Source: Arthrobacter sulfonylureivorans (GTDB taxonomy: Bacteria; Actinomycetota; Actinomycetes; Actinomycetales; Micrococcaceae). Taken from it: DNA of 64,000 nt. The notes below the pieces were generated by a model. It worked only from the letters and a program-made list of their open reading frames with translations. It ran no database searches and had not been told where the DNA came from. The stretch covers positions 1 to 64,000 of the forward strand of contig RJAE01000004.1 in the NCBI GenBank assembly GCA_004000035.1, written 5' to 3'. Shown in pieces: positions 44,128 through 52,928 of this stretch (within the stretch, counting starts at the first letter, position 1; each line of letters begins with the position of its first letter). Made by a program: the position numbers and the translations under genes.

Positions 44128-47100
44128 TCAGCGCAGGACGATGTCCACCGGGCGGGCCAGCGAACGGCCGCGTTCCAGGATGCCGGAGCGGTTGGCGGAT
44201 TCGTCGCGCAGGACTTCGGTGACAGAGCCGAGGAAGCGGGCCAGATCCACCTTGTCCTCCGGAGCGGCCAACAGCAGCTGGAAGCCGAACTCGTGCAGCG
44301 CGTTGATGCTGGCCTCGGCGAAAGCCAGCGACGACTTCACGAACGCCTCGTCCATCATGACCGTGCCGAAGGTGCTGAAGCCCTGTCCTGCGATGCCGAG
44401 CTGGTAGGCCAGCGCCGAGGCCATGATGAACGCCGTGAAGCGCTGGCCCTCCCCGCCGGACATCAGGCTTGCCTGCAGGTTGGTATACGCGCGGCCGTCC
44501 GCGAGCAGGTTCGTGCAGGTGATGTCCACGTGCGACCGCACGTCCAGGACCTCGGCACGCCAGCGGCGGTCGTCCTCCGAAGCCAGCCGCTCCACGATGC
44601 GGTCCAGGGCCAGGTAGCGGGCGTCCATGTCATCGCCGGTCTGCCGCCGGCCCATCACCGGCAGCGCGTTCTTTAGGTCGGTCCGGAACTTGTGCGAAGC
44701 GTCCGGAACGGCGTTGGCAATCTCGATCTGCAGGTGGCTGTCCGCGTGGTAGTTGACCCGCCGCAGGATCTGGTTCAGCGGCTGTAGCCGGGACGCTATG
44801 CTGCGGCGTTCTTCGTCCAGCAGTTGGAGCAGGTCGCTGAAGCGTTCGTAGGTGCGGTTGTTGAAGTACTCGCGGAACTCCGCCTCCCGCTGCGGCAGGC
44901 CTTCGCCCACAATGTCGTGGTAGCGGGCCGCATAGTCGGCGGCAGCATCCAGCGAGGTGCCGTGGTCCGACCCCCACTGCCGGTTGTAGGCCTCGAAGAT
45001 CTTCACCAGCTGGTTGCCGGCCTCCAGCTTGGCCCGGTCCAGCGTTCCGCGGGAGCTAAGCAGCTCGCGCTCCACCTTGGTGCAGACCTCGCCGAGGATC
45101 TCCAGATCGGTCACTTCGCCATGCGGGGCAAACAGTGCGTCAAGTTCGGACGCCAGTTCCACGGTCAGCTGGCCGGCCGGTTCGCCGTCCCCAGCCAAGC
45201 CCTCGCGGCGGTGGCGCGCGGCAGCCAGCCCGGCGGACAGCCGGGCGGCTTCGCCCTTGAGCACCCCGATCTTCTCGGTCGCAGCCGTGAGGTCCAGCTC
45301 GGCCGTTTCCAGTTCGAAGCGCAGCTGCTCCAGGTCCGTGTTGGCGTCACGGGCCTGCTCCAACCGTTCAACCGCCGCCGCCACCGCCGCGGCGTGTGCG
45401 TCGGTAGAGATCTCCTCCCAGCTCCGGGTGTCCGCAGCCACTGCCTTGGCCGCGGCCAGCCGCCGGCCCAGGTCCTGCTGTTCCCGGGCGCGTTCGGCAG
45501 ACTCTGAATCGGCCGTGCCGTAGGTGTCGCGCAGTTCCAGCAGCCGGGTGGCCAGCGCGGCGATCTTGTCCTGGTTGTCGAAGCCCAGCAGGTGGTCGGA
45601 AGCCCCGGTATGCCGGTCGTCCTTCTCGGTGGTGCTGCTGCTGCGCTTGACCGCCCCGCCCAAGGTCACGCCGCGGGGGACCCCGGCCAACTGCTCCGGC
45701 TCCTCGACGCAGACGTAGTCGTAATGCGCCGTGATTTTGCGCCGGACCCACTGGCCCATCGCGGTGTCCTTGGTGACCAGCTTGGTGACCAGGTCGTCCG
45801 TTTCGGCCTCGGCCTTGCCGTCCAGCGGAGCGCTGACATCGATGATCCGCAGGAAGCCGCGGATGTTGTGCTCGTTCAGATACCGGGTGACGGCGTTCAT
45901 CCGCTCGCCCGGCACCAGCAGCGCTGACGCCAGGGAGCGCAGCGCGCGCTCGGCTGCCGGCCGCCAGCGGGCTTCGGCGGGGGCAAGATCGATCAGCTCG
46001 CCGGCAAAGGGCAGTTCCTCTTCCGCGATGCCGGTCGCTGCGCAGATCTGCCGCCGGCGTTCCAGGCTCTCCGGGCGGATGTTGCTGGTGCGGCGGCGGA
46101 AGGACTCGATTTCCTGCTCCAGCGACCGGATCTGCCCCTTGAGGCTCCAGGCCTCGCCTTGGGCGTCGTTGCTGCGTTCGCGGACGGATTCGGCGTCGGT
46201 GAGCAGTTCCTTCACCAGCACCGCGGCGCGGCTGCGCGCTGCCGCCAGTCCGCCGGGGCTGAAATCGGCGTCAAGGCCCGCGGCCTGCGCTTCGGCCCGG
46301 AAGGATTCCTCAACCGACTGGCGGGCCCGCAGCTCGGACTGGGCTGCGGCCAGCTCCCGCTCCAAGGTGGCGACGGCGGCGCCGCCCTCGCTGCCGTACC
46401 GTGCGGTCAGCTGTGCCGTCTGCTGCTTGAGTGCGGCGCGTGCAGCTTCAGTCGCTGCCAATTCCTGTGCTGCGGTGGCCGCCTCCGTGTCCAGCAGGTC
46501 GATCTGCCGGTCCTGGCACTGAAGTGCCAGCCGGCGCCGGTAGAGCGGCAGCGCGACATCGGCCAGGAGGATGGTTCGGTCCAGCTGCGACTGCGTCTCC
46601 CGCAACTGTTGGTGCAGCCGGGGCACGGGAGCCAGCAGGTCCCGTTGCTGCCGGACACGTTCCAGCTGCCGCCGGATGCTGCGCAGGTGGCTGAAGTCCT
46701 GCACCGCCTCTTCGGCAGCGGCCAGCGTCCGCGGCGTGTCCAGCACATGGTTGCGGAAGAAATCGTTGACGGTGCCACCCAGCCCCTTGCCGGTCTGCAG
46801 CGTGCGCAGCAGTCCGAAGGCTTTCTCCTGATCGATGCCCAGTGCCTGCCGGAAACGTTCCGCGAAGGCCTTGTGTGAATCGAAGACCTGGCTGCCCGGC
46901 AGCAGCGTCTCCAACGATGTCTTGCTGAAGCGGCCCGCCATGCCGGACTCCAGCCGGGGGATGTCCAGCGGCTTGTTGTGCAGGACGTAGAAACGGCCCA
47001 CGTTGTGTTCGGTGCCGTTCGCCGGGAGGTCCAGCATCACGGCGAGACTGGTGGTCTGGCCCAGAGCATTGTCGAAGGTCAGGCAGACCGCCGACCAGAT

Positions 47101-47454
47101 GGCGCCGGGACGCTGGTAGAACGTGGCAGTCTGGGAATCATCGCCGTCGGCCGGCGTGGCACCCAACCGGCCGCGCATGTAGCTGAACGCGGTGCGCCGT
47201 TCCTCGGACGCCTGGCCGGAGTTGGTCTGGGCCGCCTCGTTCATCCTTGGCCGGGCGTCCAGTACCTGCAGCATGCCGTCGAAAATGGTGGACTTGCCCA
47301 CGCCGGAGCCGCCGGTCAGCAGCGTGCCGGCCCGGTCCACCCGGATGGTGTGGGCGCCGTCGAAGGTGCCCCAATTGACCAGCTGCACGGACGTGAGCCG
47401 GTGCTGGCCCGGGTTGAGCAGCCCGTCCATCGGCAGGATTGTCTCAATGCTCAT
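44128..47454 (-). CDS. jetC: JetC/MksB-like SMC-type condensin ATPase
   Basis: A 1108-residue SMC-like ATPase. Walker A GGSGVGKST is at 48-56; two long coiled coils follow, around a globular hinge near residues 500-650; signature SGGEGQR is near residue 999 and Walker B VMMDEAF at about 1035. This is the motor of Wadjet (JetC) and of MksBEF-type condensins, which extrude DNA loops; in Wadjet this senses small circular DNA. The ATG at 47454 lies two bases after the jetB stop; the longer frame reaching 47607 lies inside jetB. Confidence 0.9.
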   Translation of the reverse strand: MSIETILPMDGLLNPGQHRLTSVQLVNWGTFDGAHTIRVDRAGTLLTGGSGVGKSTIFDGMLQVLDARPRMNEAAQTNSGQASEERRTAFSYMRGRLGATPADGDDSQTATFYQRPGAIWSAVCLTFDNALGQTTSLAVMLDLPANGTEHNVGRFYVLHNKPLDIPRLESGMAGRFSKTSLETLLPGSQVFDSHKAFAERFRQALGIDQEKAFGLLRTLQTGKGLGGTVNDFFRNHVLDTPRTLAAAEEAVQDFSHLRSIRRQLERVRQQRDLLAPVPRLHQQLRETQSQLDRTILLADVALPLYRRRLALQCQDRQIDLLDTEAATAAQELAATEAARAALKQQTAQLTARYGSEGGAAVATLERELAAAQSELRARQSVEESFRAEAQAAGLDADFSPGGLAAARSRAAVLVKELLTDAESVRERSNDAQGEAWSLKGQIRSLEQEIESFRRRTSNIRPESLERRRQICAATGIAEEELPFAGELIDLAPAEARWRPAAERALRSLASALLVPGERMNAVTRYLNEHNIRGFLRIIDVSAPLDGKAEAETDDLVTKLVTKDTAMGQWVRRKITAHYDYVCVEEPEQLAGVPRGVTLGGAVKRSSSTTEKDDRHTGASDHLLGFDNQDKIAALATRLLELRDTYGTADSESAERAREQQDLGRRLAAAKAVAADTRSWEEISTDAHAAAVAAAVERLEQARDANTDLEQLRFELETAELDLTAATEKIGVLKGEAARLSAGLAAARHRREGLAGDGEPAGQLTVELASELDALFAPHGEVTDLEILGEVCTKVERELLSSRGTLDRAKLEAGNQLVKIFEAYNRQWGSDHGTSLDAAADYAARYHDIVGEGLPQREAEFREYFNNRTYERFSDLLQLLDEERRSIASRLQPLNQILRRVNYHADSHLQIEIANAVPDASHKFRTDLKNALPVMGRRQTGDDMDARYLALDRIVERLASEDDRRWRAEVLDVRSHVDITCTNLLADGRAYTNLQASLMSGGEGQRFTAFIMASALAYQLGIAGQGFSTFGTVMMDEAFVKSSLAFAEASINALHEFGFQLLLAAPEDKVDLARFLGSVTEVLRDESANRSGILERGRSLARPVDIVLR

Positions 47455-47456
47455 GC

Positions 47457-48299
47457 TCAGGCCTCTCCGCCGTCGAAAGCCAACTGGTCCGTCTCCGGCG
47501 CACCGTCCGCCGGTAGGTCTTCGCCTGCCAGCGAGCCAATCACCGCGGGGATGTCGCCGATGTTCTCGAAAGGCAGGGCCAGCGGCAGCGCCGGCGAAAT
47601 GACCCACACATCCGGAAGCTCGGTTGCCTGCAGCAACCGGCGCTCGTTGGCCAGCTTGCGGATGGAGGCGTCGGCCAGATCCTCCACATGCTTGGCATCG
47701 CGCTGTTCCGGATCCACGTAGTCCTGCAGCACGTCGATGACGTCGGCGCGGCTAATCAGCGGTTCGGTTCCGGTGCCGGCATGGCGGTCCTGAACCAGGC
47801 GCATACGCAGCAGAAGAAGCGTCTCTTCCCGGGTCATGTCCCGCTGCCGTTGCAGGGCAGTGGTGTGCGGCTCGGCCATCGGGACCGGGCGCAGCATGGC
47901 GACCTTGCGGTCTTCGTCGATGACCAGTTGCAGGAACAGCTCGCTGAGCCGGGAAGCAAGGGTCCAGCGGTGTTCCACCACGGTGTCGTACACCCGGTCG
48001 GTGGAACCGGCATCCAGATACGGGCCGCGCAGCAGCCTGATCAGGGCCTGGCGCAGCTTCAGCGGCAGGGTGCCGGTATCGCCGTCGAACAATGCCGGCC
48101 CGTCCCGGACCTCGTCCCGTGCAGGCGCTTCGCGTTCGTCCGGTTCTTCCAATCCGGTCCGTTCGTCCAGCCCGGCCCGGTCATCCAGACCTGCCCGTTC
48201 GTCAGGCCCCTGTTCCCGACGCTCCGCCGATTCGACCAGCGGGCCGCAGTCGTGCGGACCTCCGTCGGGTGCAACGCGGACCTCGGTCATCTCGTTCAT
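47457..48299 (-). CDS. jetB: JetB/MksE-like subunit (DUF4194)
   Basis: A 280-residue kite-type subunit. The DUF4194 core runs from about residue 72 (TGTLPLKLRQALIRLLRGPY) to 250, with winged-helix features (SRADVIDVLQDYVDPEQRDA). In Wadjet it binds the JetA kleisin and DNA. Residues 34-53 are near-repeats of a six-residue acidic unit (RAGLDE-like) that homologues may lack. The start codon overlaps the jetA stop by four bases and jetC follows after two bases, so the three proteins are co-translated. Confidence 0.88.
   Translation of the reverse strand: MNEMTEVRVAPDGGPHDCGPLVESAERREQGPDERAGLDDRAGLDERTGLEEPDEREAPARDEVRDGPALFDGDTGTLPLKLRQALIRLLRGPYLDAGSTDRVYDTVVEHRWTLASRLSELFLQLVIDEDRKVAMLRPVPMAEPHTTALQRQRDMTREETLLLLRMRLVQDRHAGTGTEPLISRADVIDVLQDYVDPEQRDAKHVEDLADASIRKLANERRLLQATELPDVWVISPALPLALPFENIGDIPAVIGSLAGEDLPADGAPETDQLAFDGGEA
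48138..48200 (-). repeat. 18-bp coding repeats within jetB
   Basis: About three 18-base units encode ERAGLD-DRAGLD-ERTGLE in the acidic linker before the DUF4194 domain. Period equals six codons, so copy-number change would keep the frame. Confidence 0.65.
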
Positions 48300-49759
48300 G
48301 AATCTGCAGCTTTCGTGAAGGTAACGGCGGGCAGCACCGCGGTGCGTTCGCTGCCGTCGATCTGGATCAGGGTCACGGTGTCGGATGCGTCCGCGTCCAG
48401 CGTGCCACCGGAATTCAAGGCATGCTGCAGCAGCCAACGGAGGCTGTTCAGGTGCCGGTGCTGCGGTTCCAACTGGGCGTAGACCGCGGACAACGGAGCC
48501 GGCCCACGGGCCTCCACAGCGATGCGCACGGCGTCGGAGAGGACCGCTGCGTCCGCCTGCGGCGTGCGGAGCGCACGGTGGATGTCCGCCTCGGTGAAGG
48601 CCGGCGGTGCCGGCAGCTTGGCCGGTGCCTGGTGGTCCTGCGGGTCATAGAGCCGGACCATGCTCACCGATTCAAAGCCGGAGCCGAAGAGTTCGGGCGC
48701 GGGGATCACGGCGCGGCGGCCCGGCAGGCTGCGCCGGGACTTGAGGATGGCGGCCTCGGCGGCACGGATGGCCTGCCGCAGCTGGATCGATTCGCGGACG
48801 TCGTCCGACTGCACAAAGGTGTGCATGCTCTCCGAGAGACGGCCGTAGATCCGGTGGATCTCCGCCGATTGCGCCCGCAGCTGGGGCATGAGCCGCTGCA
48901 GCGCCCGCCGGTCCTCGGCGTCCAGCGCGTCGGCGAAGTCCCGCTCGAGTACCTCGGCGATCGCCTGCCGGAAGCGCTGCTGCTGCTCCTCGTCGTTCAG
49001 GAAGGCCGTGAAGCTCTCGTACGTCCGGCCTTCGCTGGTGCCGCGCAGCCGTTTGTCTGCCTCGAGGACCTCGCCCATGGTGATGCCCTTGGTGGCGTTC
49101 GACTCCACGATCTCGGCGCGCAGCGTGTGCAGCATCAGTTCCAGGCCGTCGCGCATCCGCTTGAAATCGGCCGGCAGGCCGGCGGCCAGCGCCAAGACAT
49201 CGCGGGCGGCCTCCACCGCCGTGGCGTCGGGCAACGACGCCGGTGCTTCGCCGGCTTCCAGCGCGCGGATCTTTTCCTGCCGCTGGGCTATTTCAGCCTG
49301 CAGCACGGTGATCCGGGCCTCGGGATCGGGATCGGTTTCATGGGCCAGCGCTTCAACGCGGGTGAGCAGGGTGGCCAAGCGGGAGCTGTTCAGCGACGAG
49401 GAAGTCCCGGTCAAGCCATCCAGGTACTCCAGGAACCGCACGGTGGTTTCGGTGGGTTCGTAGACGAACCGGCCGTCCTCGCGCAGCCGGGACAGGTAGC
49501 GCCGGGCCACCCAGTCATCGGCATACTGGCGTGCGGACCAGTCCACGCGCAGTTCCACCCCGGCTCGGCGCAGCTCGGCCAGAAACGAGTCGGTGCTGCG
49601 GTGAAACTCTTCCAGCGGCAACTGCGGCCGGGAGCGGGTGAAAGCGGTCCTGAACAGCGCCGGCACCCAGGGGCTGGCGGAGGCGAGCTTGAGGCCGGGC
49701 GTGGCGGCCAGCGCCTGCAGCTCCTGCCAGCGGGCAAGGGCATTCTGGGTGAAGGACAT
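48296..49759 (-). CDS. jetA: JetA/MksF-like kleisin (DUF3375)
   Basis: A 487-residue DUF3375 protein, the kleisin that bridges the JetC heads. The N-terminal winged-helix region includes WVPALFRTAFTRSRPQLPLE; a helical middle carries MRDGLELMLHTLRAEIVESN and TKGITMGEVLEADKRLRGT; and the C-terminal domain (from about 370) contacts the ATPase. First gene of the operon: a TAAGAT element lies about 45 bases upstream of the start, and a long hairpin separates it from the acyl-CoA oxidase gene. No DUF3322/DUF2220 jetD follows jetC. Confidence 0.9.
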   Translation of the reverse strand: MSFTQNALARWQELQALAATPGLKLASASPWVPALFRTAFTRSRPQLPLEEFHRSTDSFLAELRRAGVELRVDWSARQYADDWVARRYLSRLREDGRFVYEPTETTVRFLEYLDGLTGTSSSLNSSRLATLLTRVEALAHETDPDPEARITVLQAEIAQRQEKIRALEAGEAPASLPDATAVEAARDVLALAAGLPADFKRMRDGLELMLHTLRAEIVESNATKGITMGEVLEADKRLRGTSEGRTYESFTAFLNDEEQQQRFRQAIAEVLERDFADALDAEDRRALQRLMPQLRAQSAEIHRIYGRLSESMHTFVQSDDVRESIQLRQAIRAAEAAILKSRRSLPGRRAVIPAPELFGSGFESVSMVRLYDPQDHQAPAKLPAPPAFTEADIHRALRTPQADAAVLSDAVRIAVEARGPAPLSAVYAQLEPQHRHLNSLRWLLQHALNSGGTLDADASDTVTLIQIDGSERTAVLPAVTFTKAADS

Positions 49760-49827
49760 GAAAGGTGCTTTCCGCCCGCGGAAGGGAGTAGCGGGCCCAG
49801 AAAATCTTAGCTGGTCCGGCTCCGCTC

Positions 49828-49883
49828 ACGACGGCGGGGCCCGCCAAGGCGAGCCGTGTCGCCTGGGGGAGCCCCGCCGTCGT
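49828..49883 (-). terminator. Long hairpin after the acyl-CoA oxidase gene
   Basis: A 13-bp perfect outer stem (ACGACGGCGGGGC with its complement) and an inner AGGCGA/TCGCCT stem. It lies five bases beyond the stop codon of the upstream gene and shields the jetABC operon from read-through. Confidence 0.85.
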
Positions 49884-49887
49884 TGTC

Positions 49888-51996
49888 CTAGCCCTTGGCT
49901 TCCAGTTTCTGCCGCTTCTGGCTGAGCTTCTCCGCGGCCTTACGTCGGGCGATGAGTACCTTTTCGTCCATCGGGGCCTCGCCGCTGGCGCGCCGGGAGC
50001 GGGCATAGGCCATGGCTTCGTCCTGGCGTTCCTGCTCGGCGCCACTGGCAATCTTCGCGCGCAGGTGCTCCGGGCCATAGCCGAAGGCATCCACCAGATC
50101 GCGGGCGTGCGGGCGCAGCCGGGACAGCAGGCGGTTGATGTAGGTACCGAGGATGCGGGCGCGCTGCGCCGACAGTCGGCCGTACATCAGGTACCAGCCC
50201 AGGTTCTTCTCCACCAGCGACAGCCCGAACAGGTCCCGCAGCCAGGTCAGCACCTGCCGGGTGCCGTGGTCGTCGATCTGGGCGAGCGCGGCGGTGAAGG
50301 CTTCCCACTGCAGCAGTTCGGCGTGCGCGCGGGCCGCCTCGATCAGCTCATGCTGGTGTTCGTTGAACAGCGCCGCGGCCTCCTTTTGCGGAAGCCGGGT
50401 GGCGTTGCGCAACGCGCCGCCGATGCCCGCCACCATGGTGGAGACCCGGTCGGTGAGCAGCTGGCGCTGGGTTTCCGGATCCTTGAGGTAATTGGCGCTC
50501 TTTCGCTCCGATCCGCTGTCCGCGAAGGTCTGGGCCACCTGGCGCAGGCCGGTGCGGTGCAGGGTGACGTCGGCCGCCTGGTGCGCCACCCAGCGGGCCA
50601 TCACGCCGAAGTCGGCATGGCGGAATTCGTTGGCGTAGTCCGCCAGTAGGCGCTTGGCAACCAGTTGCAGCAGCACGGTGTTGTCGCCTTCGAAGGTGGC
50701 GTAGATGTCCAGGTCGGCGCGCAGGGCGGCGAACCGGTTTTCGGCCAGGAAACCTGCGCCGCCGGTCGCCTCGCGGCACTCCTGCAGCGTGTCCAGGGCG
50801 TGCCAGGTGCTGAGCGACTTCAGTGCCGCCGCCAGGGTTTCCAAGTCCTGCCGGTCCTCGTCCGTGTCATGGGCGCCGGAGAAGACGTCGTCGAACTTCT
50901 GCAGCAGTTGTTCATGCGCGAACGACGCCGCGTACGTGGTGGCCAGCCGGGGCAGCAGTCGGCGCTGGTGGCGTTGGTAGTCCAGCAGCACCTCTTCGGC
51001 CGTGTCCGAGGAGGCGTTGAACTGGCGCCGTTCGGTGGCATAACGGACGGCGATCGCCAGCGCCACCTTGCTGGCGGCCACCGCGGCGCCGTCCAGCGAG
51101 ACCCGGCCCTGCACCAGGGTGCCCAGCATGGTGAAGAAGCGGCGGCCGGGGCTGGCGATGGGGGAGGAGTAGGTGCCGTCCTCGGCCACGTCGCCGTACC
51201 TGTTCAGCAAGTTGGTGCGCGGAATACGGACCTGGTCGAAGTGCAGCCGGCCGTTGTCGATGCCGTTCAGGCCGCCCTTGTAGCCGTCGTCCTCGCCGCC
51301 GATGCCGGGCAGGAAGTTGCGCTGCTCATCGCGAAGGGGGACATAGAACGCGTGCACGCCATGGTCCACGCCGTGGGTGATGAGGTGCGCGAACACCACG
51401 GCGGCCAAACCGTCATTGGCGGCGTTGCCCAGGTAGTCCTTCCACGCGGCGCGGAACGGGGTGTGGATGACGAATTCCTGCGTCTCCGGTTCGTACGTGG
51501 CGGTAGTGGCGATGCTGGCAACGTCCGACCCGTGGCCGGTCTCGGTCATGGCGAACGCGCCGGGGGTCTTCAGGCTCATGATGTCCGGCAGCCACCTGTT
51601 GTGGTGTTCCGTGGTGCCCAGGTGCAGCACGGCGGCTCCGAACAGGCCCCACTGCACCCCGGCCTTGATCTGCAGCGAGGGGTCGGCGGTGACCAGTTCC
51701 TCGAAACCGGCAATGTTTCCGCCGTGATTGTCCTCTCCGCCGAGCCGCCGGGGGAAGGCACGGTGCACGGCCCCGGCGTCCACCAGGTACTTCAACTGGC
51801 CAACGACGCGTTCGCGGTGCTCAACCATCGGCAGGCCGTCGATCCGGTGGATTTCCGGCCGGCCGGCGAGGTCGCGCGCGGCTTGGCGGATCTCGGCCCA
51901 GCGGCCCAGCAGGACCTCGCCGAGCCCGGCCACGTCAACGGTAGCGCCGCTGTCTTCAACCGGTTCCGGGGTTTCGGCGGTGGGGGTATACGTCAT
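49888..51996 (-). CDS. Acyl-CoA oxidase/dehydrogenase family protein
   Basis: A 702-residue FAD enzyme for the first step of beta-oxidation. FAMTETGHGSDV binds flavin and substrate; QECREATGGAGFLAENR and DLDIYATFEGDNTVLLQLVA match acyl-CoA oxidases and the long FadE-type dehydrogenases. The C-terminal 200 residues form the extra oxidase-like helical domain and end in a Lys-rich tail. The neighbourhood (TetR, thiolase, FabG4, MaoC) is that of mycobacterial fadE5. Whether it passes electrons to oxygen or to ETF cannot be told from sequence. Confidence 0.88.
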   Translation of the reverse strand: MTYTPTAETPEPVEDSGATVDVAGLGEVLLGRWAEIRQAARDLAGRPEIHRIDGLPMVEHRERVVGQLKYLVDAGAVHRAFPRRLGGEDNHGGNIAGFEELVTADPSLQIKAGVQWGLFGAAVLHLGTTEHHNRWLPDIMSLKTPGAFAMTETGHGSDVASIATTATYEPETQEFVIHTPFRAAWKDYLGNAANDGLAAVVFAHLITHGVDHGVHAFYVPLRDEQRNFLPGIGGEDDGYKGGLNGIDNGRLHFDQVRIPRTNLLNRYGDVAEDGTYSSPIASPGRRFFTMLGTLVQGRVSLDGAAVAASKVALAIAVRYATERRQFNASSDTAEEVLLDYQRHQRRLLPRLATTYAASFAHEQLLQKFDDVFSGAHDTDEDRQDLETLAAALKSLSTWHALDTLQECREATGGAGFLAENRFAALRADLDIYATFEGDNTVLLQLVAKRLLADYANEFRHADFGVMARWVAHQAADVTLHRTGLRQVAQTFADSGSERKSANYLKDPETQRQLLTDRVSTMVAGIGGALRNATRLPQKEAAALFNEHQHELIEAARAHAELLQWEAFTAALAQIDDHGTRQVLTWLRDLFGLSLVEKNLGWYLMYGRLSAQRARILGTYINRLLSRLRPHARDLVDAFGYGPEHLRAKIASGAEQERQDEAMAYARSRRASGEAPMDEKVLIARRKAAEKLSQKRQKLEAKG

Positions 51997-52074
51997 CGGT
52001 TGTTCCTTCAGTCGTCACGAATGGGTCGGATGGTCTGCAGCGGCAGCGGCCGCGTCGGCGGCGGCATGGCCGGC

Positions 52075-52848
52075 TCAGCCTGCGGCGCCGCGGGTCAGGC
52101 CCGGCGGTCCGGAACCTGCTCCCGGGTCTGCACGGCTGGGAGCGACTCCATGGAGCAGCCATTGGGTGAGCAGGCTGGTCATCAGCTCACGGCTTGGTTT
52201 GCTGCCGTCATCGGGTGCGGCCAGCCAGCGTTCGCCGGCAGCACGCACCATGCCGATGGCGGCCTTCGGCCAGTAGGATGCCGCGGCCAGTTCCGCGGCG
52301 CTGCCCGCGGAGGCGCTCAGGTGGCCGCGCAGCGGGGCTTCGATCATCGCCGTCACGTTGGCGAAGAAATCGTGAAGCACCGCGGAACTGCCGGTGTCCG
52401 GGGCAGCGGCGGCCAGTGCCGGCTCGCCGCGCAGTTGCTGCGGCACCGATGGATCGAAGGGGCCGTCCCGGGTGACGAACGCGTAGACGTGCGGCGAGGA
52501 TTCCGCCATCTGCAGGTAGACCGAGACCATGGCGTGCAGGCCTTCCTGCGGAGTGGTCGCGCTGGCGGCGGCCTCCTGCAGCCGGGCCTGCATGCGGCCG
52601 ATGACCACTTCGCCCATGGCCTGCTGCAGCCCGGCTTTGTCGCCAAAATACCGGTAGAAGACGGGCTTCGAGGTTCCGGCGGCCGCCGCGATGTCCTCCA
52701 TCGAAGCGTCGGGGCCCAGCCGGTGCACTGCGTGCCGCGCGGCACGGATCAGTTCCCGGCGGCGCTCGGTCCGGTGGCGGTCCCAGCGGGCGGAGCGGCC
52801 GTCGGGACCGGACGTCGGAACCGCAGGGCGGACTGTGGCGCTATTCAC
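52075..52848 (-). CDS. TetR/AcrR regulator of the fatty acid cluster
   Basis: A 257-residue TetR protein. The helix-turn-helix is at about 45-80 (MEDIAAAAGTSKPVFYRYFG), after an Arg-rich N-terminus (RHRTERRRELIRAAR); the C-terminal ligand domain ends in a Gly/Pro tail. The GTG start at 52848 abuts a 33-base palindrome that also precedes the divergent thiolase gene, so autoregulation and control of the beta-oxidation operon are likely. An acyl-CoA ligand is inferred from context only. Confidence 0.85.
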   Translation of the reverse strand: MNSATVRPAVPTSGPDGRSARWDRHRTERRRELIRAARHAVHRLGPDASMEDIAAAAGTSKPVFYRYFGDKAGLQQAMGEVVIGRMQARLQEAAASATTPQEGLHAMVSVYLQMAESSPHVYAFVTRDGPFDPSVPQQLRGEPALAAAAPDTGSSAVLHDFFANVTAMIEAPLRGHLSASAGSAAELAAASYWPKAAIGMVRAAGERWLAAPDDGSKPSRELMTSLLTQWLLHGVAPSRADPGAGSGPPGLTRGAAG

Positions 52849-52880
52849 GTTACCCAGCGTATCAGGTACGCTTGGTTACG
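52848..52880. promoter_or_regulatory. Imperfect palindrome, candidate TetR operator
   Basis: CGTTACCCAGCGTA, five bases, then TACGCTTGGTTACG: 12 of 14 positions are symmetric. A smaller GTTAC-G-GTAAC repeat at 52875-52885 overlaps its right arm. It covers the start codon of the TetR gene and ends 49 bases before the thiolase start. Confidence 0.75.
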
Positions 52881-52928
52881 GTAACTGACTTCGTTCCGCC
52901 CTGCACCCGATTCACGAGGAGAGCCTTC

